Origin: CAZYJD01 sp964647785
Lineage (GTDB): Bacteria; Bacteroidota; Bacteroidia; NS11-12g; UBA9320
Reading direction: 5' to 3'
DNA length: 5,844 bases
Assembly: GCA_964647785.1 (NCBI GenBank)
Contig: CAZYJD010000109.1
Location: forward strand, 1-5,844
This document shows, one piece after another, positions 1 through 5,844 of this stretch. A model generated the notes under the pieces. It was not told the origin of the DNA. It did not search any database and saw only the letters and a list, made by a program, of their open reading frames with translations. The translations under genes and the position numbers were made by a program. The first letter of the stretch is position 1, and the number at the start of each line of letters is the position of its first letter.

Positions 1-2034
1 CTAGCACTTTCCAGAAGCGGATATATGCTGTCTTTTACAGCCCAAACAAATTGTAACAACGGCAAGCCATCCGGACGCGCAATTGTGTTTGAAAAAACAA
101 GCAACGGTTGGAGTAAAAAGGGGAGTGAGATTTTAGTAGATAGCATTGGTGATAAAACGTTGCAAGCAGCGTTAAGCTCAGATGGTACGAGATTGATCAT
201 AGGAAACCCCAACCACGATGATGGTAAAGGCATCGCACAACTATACGAATTCTACAACCAGGATTGGAATCTACAAATGACCTTCTTTAATCCGGATAAC
301 CAGGAAACAAAATATCCGGATGATAACTTTGGTTCATCGGTTGGCATTACAGGAGATGGTAAAACAGTAGTTATAGCCGCCCAATGGTGGGATTGTTCCA
401 GTATTTGGCTCAACCAAGGAAAGGTCTTTACTTATGAAGAGGTGACTGCTTCCGGTTTAACTAATTGGAAACATTTTGATGTTGGTTCATCTAAAGGTTT
501 TGTAGGAAACGCATACCCAGGTCGCAGTTTCGTCTACAACTTATTTGGCGAATACCCCGGTAGCCGGCTTGGCAGCGGCATATCATTATCAGAAGACGGC
601 AAATATCTGGCACTTTCAGCTCAGCCACAGTCCGGAAAAGAAGGCTATGCTCGAGTGTATCAAAATGAAGAAAAACCCAGAAAAGAGCTGCATTTTCAGA
701 TGGTGGGCAATAAGAATGATTTTGTACGCGCATACTCGTTCTATGCGATCTCTGATGACGGTTCCACCATTGCGACGATCTTGCCTTGGGATGATTATAC
801 CGAAGACGATGAAAGAACTATTTTAGTTTATAAAGATAGTACTGGAAGCATCTGGAAGGGGTTTTATTACAAAACTGAGGCCAACAGAATAGAGAAGCTG
901 GTGATGTCCGACTCGGGAGATATTCTCATCACCTCTGAGTTTCTTGTAACAGAAGACAGCACAAAAGAAAGAATTTCATACTACCGTATTTCAGCATCAG
1001 GAACTTTAACACTTGAGAATAGTTTTCCCATTCCCAGGTATTCTAATGTTCTAAATATTTCAAGGGATGCAAAGCATTTTGCATTGGTCTACGAAAGCGC
1101 AGTTAAAGTATATGAATACTCCAATGGAGCTTGGAATCAAATGGGCTCTGACATACCCATTGGCTCAAATAGCAATTTAGCCATCTCTCTAAGTGCAGAT
1201 GGCTCTGAAGTTGCCATTGGAACAAAGGATAATTCTTCAGTACAAGTTGAAGTTTACCAATATACCACATCTGGCTGGGGGCGCATAGGTCAAGAGTTAT
1301 CAGTAAACTATGACACCTATATGTCTTTGACACTCTCACTCTCTGCCAATGGTGCAACTTTAGCAATGGGAGAGAAGCATCAAGCAGCCATATATAGACT
1401 CAGTAATAACGTGTGGACCTTGCTCGGAGAAAAAATTGACAGTGATGCTGACTTGGGGACCGATCCGTTCTTTGTAGACGCCGTGCATTTACTGAAGGAT
1501 GGTGAAACAATTCTTATCGGTTCAAAGAATGGATCTGATTACTTCAGGAATAATGGCAACTTGTGTTTATGGAAGTTCGTCAATAACAAATGGATTCAGT
1601 TGCTTGAACTGGCAAGCCTTCAACATTTAGATGTACAAAACATATCCTTTGCCAATGACAAAGACTATCTTTTGGTGGGGAGCAACCTCTATCAAAACTG
1701 GCGTGGATACGAAGTGGGTTATGTCCAAGGATATAAGTTGAATCTTGAGGTAGATAATAAGCAAACATCATCCACCGAAAAGCAGCTGAAACCACCAACA
1801 GATATTCCCATCAAGCTTTATCCAAATCCGGCAGGAGATCATGCCACCGTTATTGTACCGCCCGATTGTATTGGTAGCACCTATGCCATTTTTGATTATA
1901 CCGGGAGCCTATTATGTAAAGGACTTGCACATTCTACTCACATTCCTGTAGATTTATCTGGCTTGAATAAAGGCATGTACTTTTTTAGCATTGGTAACCA
2001 TACCAAATACCATTTTAAATTTGTTAAGAACTAA
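1..2034 (+). CDS. T9SS-sorted secreted protein with degenerate propeller-like repeats (5' end missing)
   Basis: The reading frame is open to the window edge, and the eight codons before the first ATG (position 25) continue a repeat motif (LALSRSGYMLSF), so that ATG is internal and the true start lies upstream. Residue numbers count from that Met. About ten or eleven repeats of 40-65 residues follow, each with a core like 'SLSxDGxxLAIG' (near 48-60, 107-118, 186-198, 241-250, 293-302, 344-354, 387-399, 437-449, 488-500, 540-552). Most are followed by a 'VY-Y...W...G..I' strand (e.g. 361-377, 409-425, 456-471). This resembles the FG-GAP-like or propeller repeats seen in secreted Bacteroidota proteins. 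After a polar linker (about 575-595), IKLYPNPA (596-603) opens a T9SS type A sorting domain ending in 'GLNKGMYFFSI...KFVKN'. From family knowledge it is exported through the Sec and T9SS pathways to the surface or medium. No catalytic motif is visible; its function is unknown. It converges on the gene ending at 2167. Confidence 0.9.
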   Translation, partial: LALSRSGYMLSFTAQTNCNNGKPSGRAIVFEKTSNGWSKKGSEILVDSIGDKTLQAALSSDGTRLIIGNPNHDDGKGIAQLYEFYNQDWNLQMTFFNPDNQETKYPDDNFGSSVGITGDGKTVVIAAQWWDCSSIWLNQGKVFTYEEVTASGLTNWKHFDVGSSKGFVGNAYPGRSFVYNLFGEYPGSRLGSGISLSEDGKYLALSAQPQSGKEGYARVYQNEEKPRKELHFQMVGNKNDFVRAYSFYAISDDGSTIATILPWDDYTEDDERTILVYKDSTGSIWKGFYYKTEANRIEKLVMSDSGDILITSEFLVTEDSTKERISYYRISASGTLTLENSFPIPRYSNVLNISRDAKHFALVYESAVKVYEYSNGAWNQMGSDIPIGSNSNLAISLSADGSEVAIGTKDNSSVQVEVYQYTTSGWGRIGQELSVNYDTYMSLTLSLSANGATLAMGEKHQAAIYRLSNNVWTLLGEKIDSDADLGTDPFFVDAVHLLKDGETILIGSKNGSDYFRNNGNLCLWKFVNNKWIQLLELASLQHLDVQNISFANDKDYLLVGSNLYQNWRGYEVGYVQGYKLNLEVDNKQTSSTEKQLKPPTDIPIKLYPNPAGDHATVIVPPDCIGSTYAIFDYTGSLLCKGLAHSTHIPVDLSGLNKGMYFFSIGNHTKYHFKFVKN

Positions 2035-2052
2035 ACCCAAGTTGTTTCAATA

Positions 2053-2119
2053 GGTAAGCTTTTGCTGTGCTGGGTGGGAGCGCCATGGTGAATGAGAAAA
2101 GCTTGGCAGCGAGCTTACC
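2053..2119. repeat. Imperfect inverted repeat between convergent genes
   Basis: GGTAAGCT (2053-2060) is the exact reverse complement of AGCTTACC (2112-2119). After a small asymmetric internal loop the pairing resumes as GCTG (2064-2067) with CAGC (2107-2110). A competing pairing is AAGCTTTT (2056-2063) with AAAAGCTT (2097-2104). It lies just past the stop of the plus-strand gene (2034) and before the stop of the minus-strand gene (2167), where a shared transcription end would be expected. There is no clear T-run after either arm, and the loop is long, so a role as an intrinsic terminator is only a possibility. Confidence 0.4.
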
Positions 2120-2166
2120 CTTGCAGTGGTATTCACGCGTAATCATTTTCAAATGCTTGTCTCGGC

Positions 2167-2580
2167 TTAATCATCGAACTGAAAAAAGAAGAAGACAACA
2201 GCGGCCCACTCTTTTCTTACCCCTTTTGCATATCCGATGGTGGAGTAGCTGCTGTTTTGCACAGTGCCATCGTCTTTAATATAACCAATGGTTGCGTAGC
2301 GGTTGTTTTGAATGGTTCCATTGCGTTTCACATAACCAATGGTGGCGTAGTTGCTACTCTGAATGGTGCCATCAGATTTGATGTACCCAATGGTGGCATA
2401 ACGGCTGTTTTGGATGGTTCCATTTGACTTGATATAGCCAACAGTTGCGTAGCGGCTATTCTGAATGGTGCCATCGGGCTTGATATAGCCAATGGTTCCG
2501 TAATTGCGCGATTGTATGGTTTGGGCTTCAGCAAGCCCACAAAAGAGTAGCATTACGCTTAAAATCAGAGGATATTTCAT
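2167..2580 (-). CDS. Secreted 17-residue-repeat protein, 5-fold beta-flower type
   Basis: This 137-residue protein starts with a signal peptide (MKYPLILSVMLLFCGLAEAQ; likely cut after AEA at 19). The mature part is almost entirely a 17-residue tandem repeat with consensus 'YATIGYIKxDGTIQNSR': five full copies (27-43, 44-60, 61-77, 78-94, 95-111) and a sixth degenerate copy from Y112 that runs into 'AKGVRKEWAAV' and a Phe-rich tail (FFFFQFDD). I recognise the repeat and the 'KEWAAV-FFFF' ending as those of small Bacteroidota exported proteins named 5-fold beta-flower proteins; the name describes a fold and no function is known to me. The ATG at 2580 is preceded only by a weak AAGAA. It begins 45 bases after the stop of the upstream minus-strand gene, so cotranscription is plausible. 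The C-terminal Phe run ends the protein and does not look like a sorting domain. Confidence 0.85.
   Translation of the reverse strand: MKYPLILSVMLLFCGLAEAQTIQSRNYGTIGYIKPDGTIQNSRYATVGYIKSNGTIQNSRYATIGYIKSDGTIQSSNYATIGYVKRNGTIQNNRYATIGYIKDDGTVQNSSYSTIGYAKGVRKEWAAVVFFFFQFDD
2248..2502 (-). repeat. Five 51-bp tandem repeats inside the beta-flower gene
   Basis: Five in-frame 51-base units encode residues 27-111 of the repeat protein. On the plus strand the recurring cores read like 'aatggttgcgtagcggttgttttgaatggttccat'. The units differ at many positions but keep the same length, so they are diverged rather than freshly duplicated. A sixth partial unit continues towards 2197 and then loses the pattern. 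Confidence 0.85.
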
Positions 2581-2625
2581 TTCTTATGGAATTAACGTTC
2601 ATTCACTACCAAATGATATGAGGCG

Positions 2626-3699
2626 TTACTTGATATCATGAAATAGTTCGAGGTATTCAAGGACGCCCTGATTTCCCAATGGATAAGCCCCGTAACGTTT
2701 GATCATGTCATGCGTGGCAAGTAGTAAAAACTGATTGATAGCCATCTCATCTTCTTCATGTTTTGCAATCTGCTCAAGTATGACGTTGGCAGCTTGTTCT
2801 CTGACTTTGTCATATTCATCATTCGGTATGTTTGATGTATTTGACATTCCCCCAACTTCCATTTGCGTAACAGCACGCCACTTCAACCAAGCTTCAAAAA
2901 GATAGAGCGAATATTTTCGGCTATCTAAGATTGATTTGTACAAATTCATTGCAGTGTTGCTTGAAAAGTTGGCTAACTCGCTTCTTCCGTTCAAAACATC
3001 GCCTTGTTTTTCGTATTGGTCGGCCAATTCAATTTGATAGATTGAACGTTCTTGAAAATCCGTTGTATTTTCAGTGATGTCTTCCAACAGCTTGATGGCA
3101 GATTTTAGATTTGTCTCTTTCAACTGTTCATATTGGCCATAGTCTTTTGATTGGATGTAATTTATCTTCTCAAATTTTTTCAACATGTTCTCTTCGCTCA
3201 TTTTGACGAAATGATCCCTTGGAAATTTTGATTGAAGGTATTCATCGTATTTCATTTTACGGCTTCTATAATTGGCGACCTTGGTTTGGGGTTTGAGAAG
3301 GAGCGTATCAGCCATGTTGTTCGTATCGCGCTCCAATTGAACGGACCACATGTCATACATCTCGATGGTTAAGAATAAATGATTCTCGACTTTTTTCTTT
3401 AGCTCTTTATCATTGAAGTGGGTTTGTTTTAAACTATCACAAACACTTATAAAATCTTCGATCAGGCTTTGTTTGCCATCCACCTCACGATTTATATACA
3501 GATAGAACAATTCTGCTTGTTCTTCAAGGATGCGGTTTATATGAAATGCGTGAAAACAATCTTTCAGTTCGCCAACCAATTTTGAATCACTTTCAATGCT
3601 GTCGAGGGTATCTTTCGCATGCTTGCTTTGTGAACAAAAGGTGAAGAGCATGGCAGCGATGGCCACTTTCCCGAGGAGGAAGATTCGTTTAAATTTCAA
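2626..3699 (-). CDS. Envelope-directed helical protein of unknown function, TTG start
   Basis: I do not recognise this 357-residue protein. It has a basic, hydrophobic N-terminus (KFKRIFLLGKVAIAAMLFTF) followed by Cys22 and a polar stretch (SQSKHAKD), as in a lipoprotein. However, Phe at -1 and Thr at -2 to the Cys are poor for a lipobox, so it could instead be a periplasmic or anchored protein. The rest is charged, rich in Lys, Glu, Leu and Tyr, and looks mostly alpha-helical; residues about 185-275 (LKSAIKLLEDI, SIYQIELADQYEKQGDV, LFEAWLKWRAV) have the spacing of TPR-like helix pairs, which is an impression and not a domain match. The start must be TTG: the frame is open upstream to a TGA near 3741 without an ATG, and the first internal ATG (Met17) would cut the signal sequence. 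It lies 113 bases after the FISUMP gene and 45 bases before the beta-flower gene. Confidence 0.8.
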   Translation of the reverse strand: MKFKRIFLLGKVAIAAMLFTFCSQSKHAKDTLDSIESDSKLVGELKDCFHAFHINRILEEQAELFYLYINREVDGKQSLIEDFISVCDSLKQTHFNDKELKKKVENHLFLTIEMYDMWSVQLERDTNNMADTLLLKPQTKVANYRSRKMKYDEYLQSKFPRDHFVKMSEENMLKKFEKINYIQSKDYGQYEQLKETNLKSAIKLLEDITENTTDFQERSIYQIELADQYEKQGDVLNGRSELANFSSNTAMNLYKSILDSRKYSLYLFEAWLKWRAVTQMEVGGMSNTSNIPNDEYDKVREQAANVILEQIAKHEEDEMAINQFLLLATHDMIKRYGAYPLGNQGVLEYLELFHDIK

Positions 3700-3812
3700 A
3701 TTATTCTTGTAAGAAGGGCTGTGGTTGGTGTAATGGGTGTTTCAGTATATTCATAACGGGTGCAAGGGGATTTTATTTCTCCATCAGATCTCCATTTTCA
3801 TACCTGCAGTGA

Positions 3813-4541
3813 TCAATTTTTGAGGCAACGTACCGAAAATCCATTGCCTTTGTAAAAATCGGCGTGATCGAAGCTATTCAGCGCAAAAAAATCAACGGTC
3901 CACACCCAGGCTGCTACGGTTTGTGCTGCTGGCGCGGTGCTCCCTGATTTTGTGCTCCACCAATAGGTAACCTTGCCAAGCTCTTCATATTGTTTGTCGG
4001 CTATGGAAAAGCAACCGGCTGGCAAGGCATTGAATCCACTGGCATTGTTGCCCTTATTATTTTCCAACCAATCAGATGTACTTTTCAGGTAATAACCTGC
4101 TACTTCTTCATGGTTCAGGAAGTTCTTCAATTGCATCCAGGCGCTGTCTTCAGGGATTTGCCAACCTTCGGGTGCCAGCCCGCGTTCATCCATTACTGCA
4201 TACCAATTGTAGAGCAAGCCATATTTTTCTGCATTTTCGGGCTTGTTGTCATAGTACCCGCACATGGGCGAACTCATCCACTCGGCTTTTTCCCAATCTG
4301 CGGCATCTTTTGCGATGGGAATGGAATCACCATTTCTAAATATTCGGGTATTCAAATTCTGGGTCATCCAGGTTTGATTACCGAGGGTAACTTCAGTGCG
4401 GTCTTCCGAAAACTTTAGCTCGAAACGAACATCGTTCTTAGGTTTCTGATCTTCTTTATCTTCTTGAGACGAGCCCCCACAACTGATCAAAAAAAACAAC
4501 GCGACCCATAGCGTCGACAACTTATTTATTGCTTGATTCAT
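3813..4541 (-). CDS. FISUMP-domain lipoprotein
   Basis: The 242-residue product begins with a lipoprotein signal (hydrophobic LWVALFFLIS, lipobox LIS-C with Cys21) followed by GGSSQEDKED, an acidic tether of the kind linked to surface lipoprotein export in Bacteroidota. From about residue 52 to the end is one complete Fibrobacter succinogenes major paralogous domain: 'GNQTWMTQNLNT' (54-65), 'CGYYDN' (94-99), 'YGLLYNWYAV' (107-116), 'GLAPEGWQIP' (121-130), 'SGFNALPAGC' (168-177), 'TYWWST' (192-197) and the closing 'GNGFSVRCLKN' (232-242). In this family the fold is small and Trp/Gly rich; many copies occur per genome and no enzymatic role is established. The ATG at 4541 is the only sensible start because it precedes the signal peptide directly. 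I found no close match to the Bacteroidota TAnnTTTG promoter element in the 160 bases upstream. Confidence 0.92.
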   Translation of the reverse strand: MNQAINKLSTLWVALFFLISCGGSSQEDKEDQKPKNDVRFELKFSEDRTEVTLGNQTWMTQNLNTRIFRNGDSIPIAKDAADWEKAEWMSSPMCGYYDNKPENAEKYGLLYNWYAVMDERGLAPEGWQIPEDSAWMQLKNFLNHEEVAGYYLKSTSDWLENNKGNNASGFNALPAGCFSIADKQYEELGKVTYWWSTKSGSTAPAAQTVAAWVWTVDFFALNSFDHADFYKGNGFSVRCLKN

Positions 4542-4701
4542 TTTTAGATGATTTAAGATTTTCTAACCTTACAATTCTTACTCGAATATCGGATCAAATT
4601 TTTTATTGTACTGGGAAGCGCTTGAGTTTTTTAGGGGGATGATTGTTCATGGCCTATTTGGGGATTCTCTGTTGCTTTGAACGACTGTGTTCTGTGCATA
4701 T

Positions 4702-5358
4702 TTATTCCATCGCCTCATTGCCATGTCTCATTTCAAGCTTTTCCATTTCTTCAGCTGAGGCATGTAAATAATCTTCGGCCCTATTTTCGCCTGTTTTTCG
4801 ATAGTTACATGAAGGGCAGAAGATATTTTTGTCTCTTCTAAATTGTCCCCCACATTTACATTTATCTTCTAAAGCTATGCGAATTCCATCGGGGTGAGTG
4901 TCTTCAGATGATTTTAGTTTTCCGCAAGATTGGCATTGGTAACACCATAAATTGATTGTTCCTTCAGCTGTTGTCATGCGTATATGACTGTTAAAGGTTG
5001 TTTCCGTTTCACAAATTGGGCAAGTAACCTTTAATGGTCTGTAAAGACTGATAGCCGGTAGGAAGTATTTTAGTTTTATGGGTTCGGGCTTCGGAGCAGA
5101 GGTGTCAATGAAATAAAGAACATCCGTATCCAAATCCACTTCCGCACCATCTGCCACATTTAAGGAAATGATACCGGTTTCGCAGGATTCTCTGTTATCG
5201 GTGTTTTCATAACACACACCATCTTCCATCCACTCTATTAGGAGCTCAGCTATTATCTGACCTTTTTTTACGTAATCTCCATCTTTCACGAGCCAGGTTA
5301 TGGTAATTAAATATATGTTGTATGGCGATAATCCCCAAAATCTACCTTCTACGATCAT
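4702..5358 (-). CDS. Biotinyl/lipoyl-like domain protein with two zinc-ribbon-like cysteine clusters
   Basis: This 218-residue protein has no signal peptide and is probably cytoplasmic. Residues about 3-85 read like a biotinyl/lipoyl carrier fold: 'ITITWLVKDGDYVKKGQIIAE' spans 18-38, and after a hairpin 'ETGIISLNVADGAEV' and 'DVLYFID' follow (60-85). In true carriers a Lys at the hairpin is modified; here that region (LLIEWMEDGVCYEN, 39-52) has no Lys, so modification is unlikely. The C-terminal half carries two cysteine clusters: CPIC (113-116) with CYQCQSC (139-145), and CKC (167-169) with CPSC (181-184), each with the spacing of a zinc ribbon. The tail is acidic and polar. The ATG at 5358 is the first in frame after a stop five codons upstream; its ribosome site is poor, and an ATG at 5386 in another frame raises a start question. 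Its function is not known to me; a structural or metal-binding adaptor is a guess. Confidence 0.82.
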   Translation of the reverse strand: MIVEGRFWGLSPYNIYLITITWLVKDGDYVKKGQIIAELLIEWMEDGVCYENTDNRESCETGIISLNVADGAEVDLDTDVLYFIDTSAPKPEPIKLKYFLPAISLYRPLKVTCPICETETTFNSHIRMTTAEGTINLWCYQCQSCGKLKSSEDTHPDGIRIALEDKCKCGGQFRRDKNIFCPSCNYRKTGENRAEDYLHASAEEMEKLEMRHGNEAME

Positions 5359-5387
5359 GCATCTTTGAATTTAATTGTTCTTTCATT

Positions 5388-5540
5388 TTAAAGTGTGTTT
5401 TGTCCATCAAGTGTTCGCCGATTTTGTATGAATGCTTTGCCGGATTCCAATTTGTCAAATGTAAGAGCTCTGCGTATCATATTGAACCAAATGCTATTAG
5501 GATCAGCTTGTTTATCGCAATGATTAGGCCAGCCCTGCAT
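5388..5540 (-). other. Doubtful 50-codon open frame upstream of the lipoyl-like gene
   Basis: An ATG at 5540 opens a 50-codon frame ending in TAA at 5388-5390; the same frame is open back to a TGA close to 5581. The middle reads 'WFNMIRRALTFDKLES' and the end 'FIQNRRTLDGQNTL'. It has no clear ribosome site, no family I recognise, and is short enough to arise by chance in a region without other genes. It could be a small gene, the remnant of a longer one, or noise. Confidence 0.15.
5456..5491 (-). promoter_or_regulatory. Possible Bacteroidota-type promoter for the lipoyl-like gene
   Basis: On the minus strand TACATTTG (5463-5456) matches the TAnnTTTG -7 element of Bacteroidota promoters exactly, and a TTTG (5491-5488) lies upstream at the place of the -33 element. 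The 24-base gap between them is somewhat longer than usual. Transcription would begin about 90 bases before the ATG at 5358. An 8-base degenerate motif can occur by chance. Confidence 0.25.
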
Positions 5541-5571
5541 GCAAAAGCACTGCTTGGGGCTGATGAAATCT

Positions 5572-5844
5572 CTACTGTATCACAATTTTCCTATTTTCAA
5601 TGGTGTTGTTCTGTGGGTCAATCAATTGCAAGAAATAAATTCCATTACCGGTCCAAGTGGTAAGGTCGATGTACGAGCTCTGTTGATTGATAGGCGTTGT
5701 GAAAACAACTTGGCCTAATTGATTGGTGATTTTTAATGCATAACCACTCATGGATGCAAAATTGCCATAGTTGATGGTCAGGTGGTCATAAGCCGGATTC
5801 GGAAAGACTTTTATCGTATTCAAATGATTGGGAGGCGTGAAACC
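5572..5844 (-). CDS. C-terminal T9SS sorting domain of a secreted protein (5' end missing)
   Basis: Ninety codons are visible and the frame is open to the right edge (GFTPPNHLNTIKVFPNPA...). The TTG codon at 5823 lies within this continuous coding sequence and is not a credible start. The visible part is one complete T9SS type A sorting domain: the opening IKVFPNPA, strands 'HLTINYG', 'YALKITNQLGQVVFTT' and 'YIDLTTW', the typical 'GNGIYFLQLID', and the terminal 'ENRKIVIQ' before TAG at 5572-5574. In this family the domain is recognised at the outer membrane and removed as the cargo is released or attached to the surface. The cargo portion, and hence the protein's role, lies outside the window. 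The 213 bases after its stop hold no certain gene. Confidence 0.9.
   Translation of the reverse strand, partial: GFTPPNHLNTIKVFPNPAYDHLTINYGNFASMSGYALKITNQLGQVVFTTPINQQSSYIDLTTWTGNGIYFLQLIDPQNNTIENRKIVIQ

Noticed and set aside
545..826. Plus-strand 93-codon frame and minus-strand frames at 491-733, 1103-1366 and 1580-1798
   Set aside because: All lie inside the long repeat-bearing secreted protein gene and show no protein-like motif of their own.
2067..2279. Plus-strand 70-codon frame running from the intergenic stretch into the beta-flower gene
   Set aside because: It overlaps the antisense of a well-supported repeat gene, has low-complexity Arg/Leu/Trp content, and shows no family signature.
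3990..4418. Plus-strand 142-codon frame, and an 87-codon frame at 4076-4339
   Set aside because: Both are antisense to the FISUMP gene, whose motifs are complete and unmistakable; the products have no coherent features.
4600..4630. AAGCGCTT palindrome and nearby AT-rich run before the FISUMP gene as an operator or promoter
   Set aside because: An 8-base palindrome is common by chance, and no TAnnTTTG match accompanies it.
5531..5561. Hairpin AGCCC...GGGCT downstream of the right-edge T9SS gene as a terminator
   Set aside because: The stem is only five base pairs plus a few interrupted ones, with no T-run after it on the minus strand, so it cannot be called a terminator.
5322..5663. Plus-strand 113-codon frame across the right intergenic gap
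   Set aside because: It overlaps the ends of two supported minus-strand genes, and its Cys/Ile/Ser-rich product has no recognisable domain.
5821..5823. TTG at 5823 as the start of an 83-residue protein
   Set aside because: The frame continues upstream to the window edge and the product is only a sorting domain, which does not occur as a stand-alone protein; this is the end of a longer gene.

Overview
The window looks like chromosome from a member of the Bacteroidota. Two genes, one at each edge, end in a type IX secretion (T9SS) type A sorting domain of the 'YPNPA / FPNPA ... G-Y-F' kind. One gene is a FISUMP (Fibrobacter succinogenes major paralogous domain) lipoprotein, and one matches the short-repeat '5-fold beta-flower' proteins known from this phylum. 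Base composition is moderately AT-rich by eye, and Shine-Dalgarno sequences are weak or absent, which also fits the phylum. I cannot place it below phylum level.

Layout. Left part (1-2034, + strand): the 3' portion of a long secreted protein built from degenerate propeller-like repeats and ending in a T9SS sorting domain; its start lies outside the window. A short intergenic stretch (2035-2166) with an imperfect inverted repeat separates it from a convergent run of minus-strand genes. Reading that run from its distal end (right to left): the 3' end of a second T9SS-sorted protein (5844-5572, start outside the window); a 213-base gap with a possible promoter and a doubtful 50-codon frame; a 218-residue cytoplasmic-looking protein joining a biotinyl/lipoyl-like domain to two zinc-ribbon-like cysteine clusters (5358-4702); a FISUMP lipoprotein (4541-3813); a helical, probably envelope-directed protein of unknown function with a TTG start (3699-2626); and a secreted 17-residue-repeat protein (2580-2167). 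No gene-free stretch exceeds about 215 bases.

Functional reading. Five of the six genes encode exported or envelope proteins, so this is a surface/secretome neighbourhood. Only the last two minus-strand genes (45 bases apart) are close enough to suggest one transcript; the others are separated by 113-213 bases and may be independent. I see no RNA gene, CRISPR array, transposase, phage gene, toxin-antitoxin pair or defence system, and nothing that shows these genes form one pathway. The least ordinary items are the lipoyl-like/zinc-ribbon fusion that lacks the usual modification lysine, the 51-bp coding tandem repeat, and the repeat architecture of the left-hand secreted protein.
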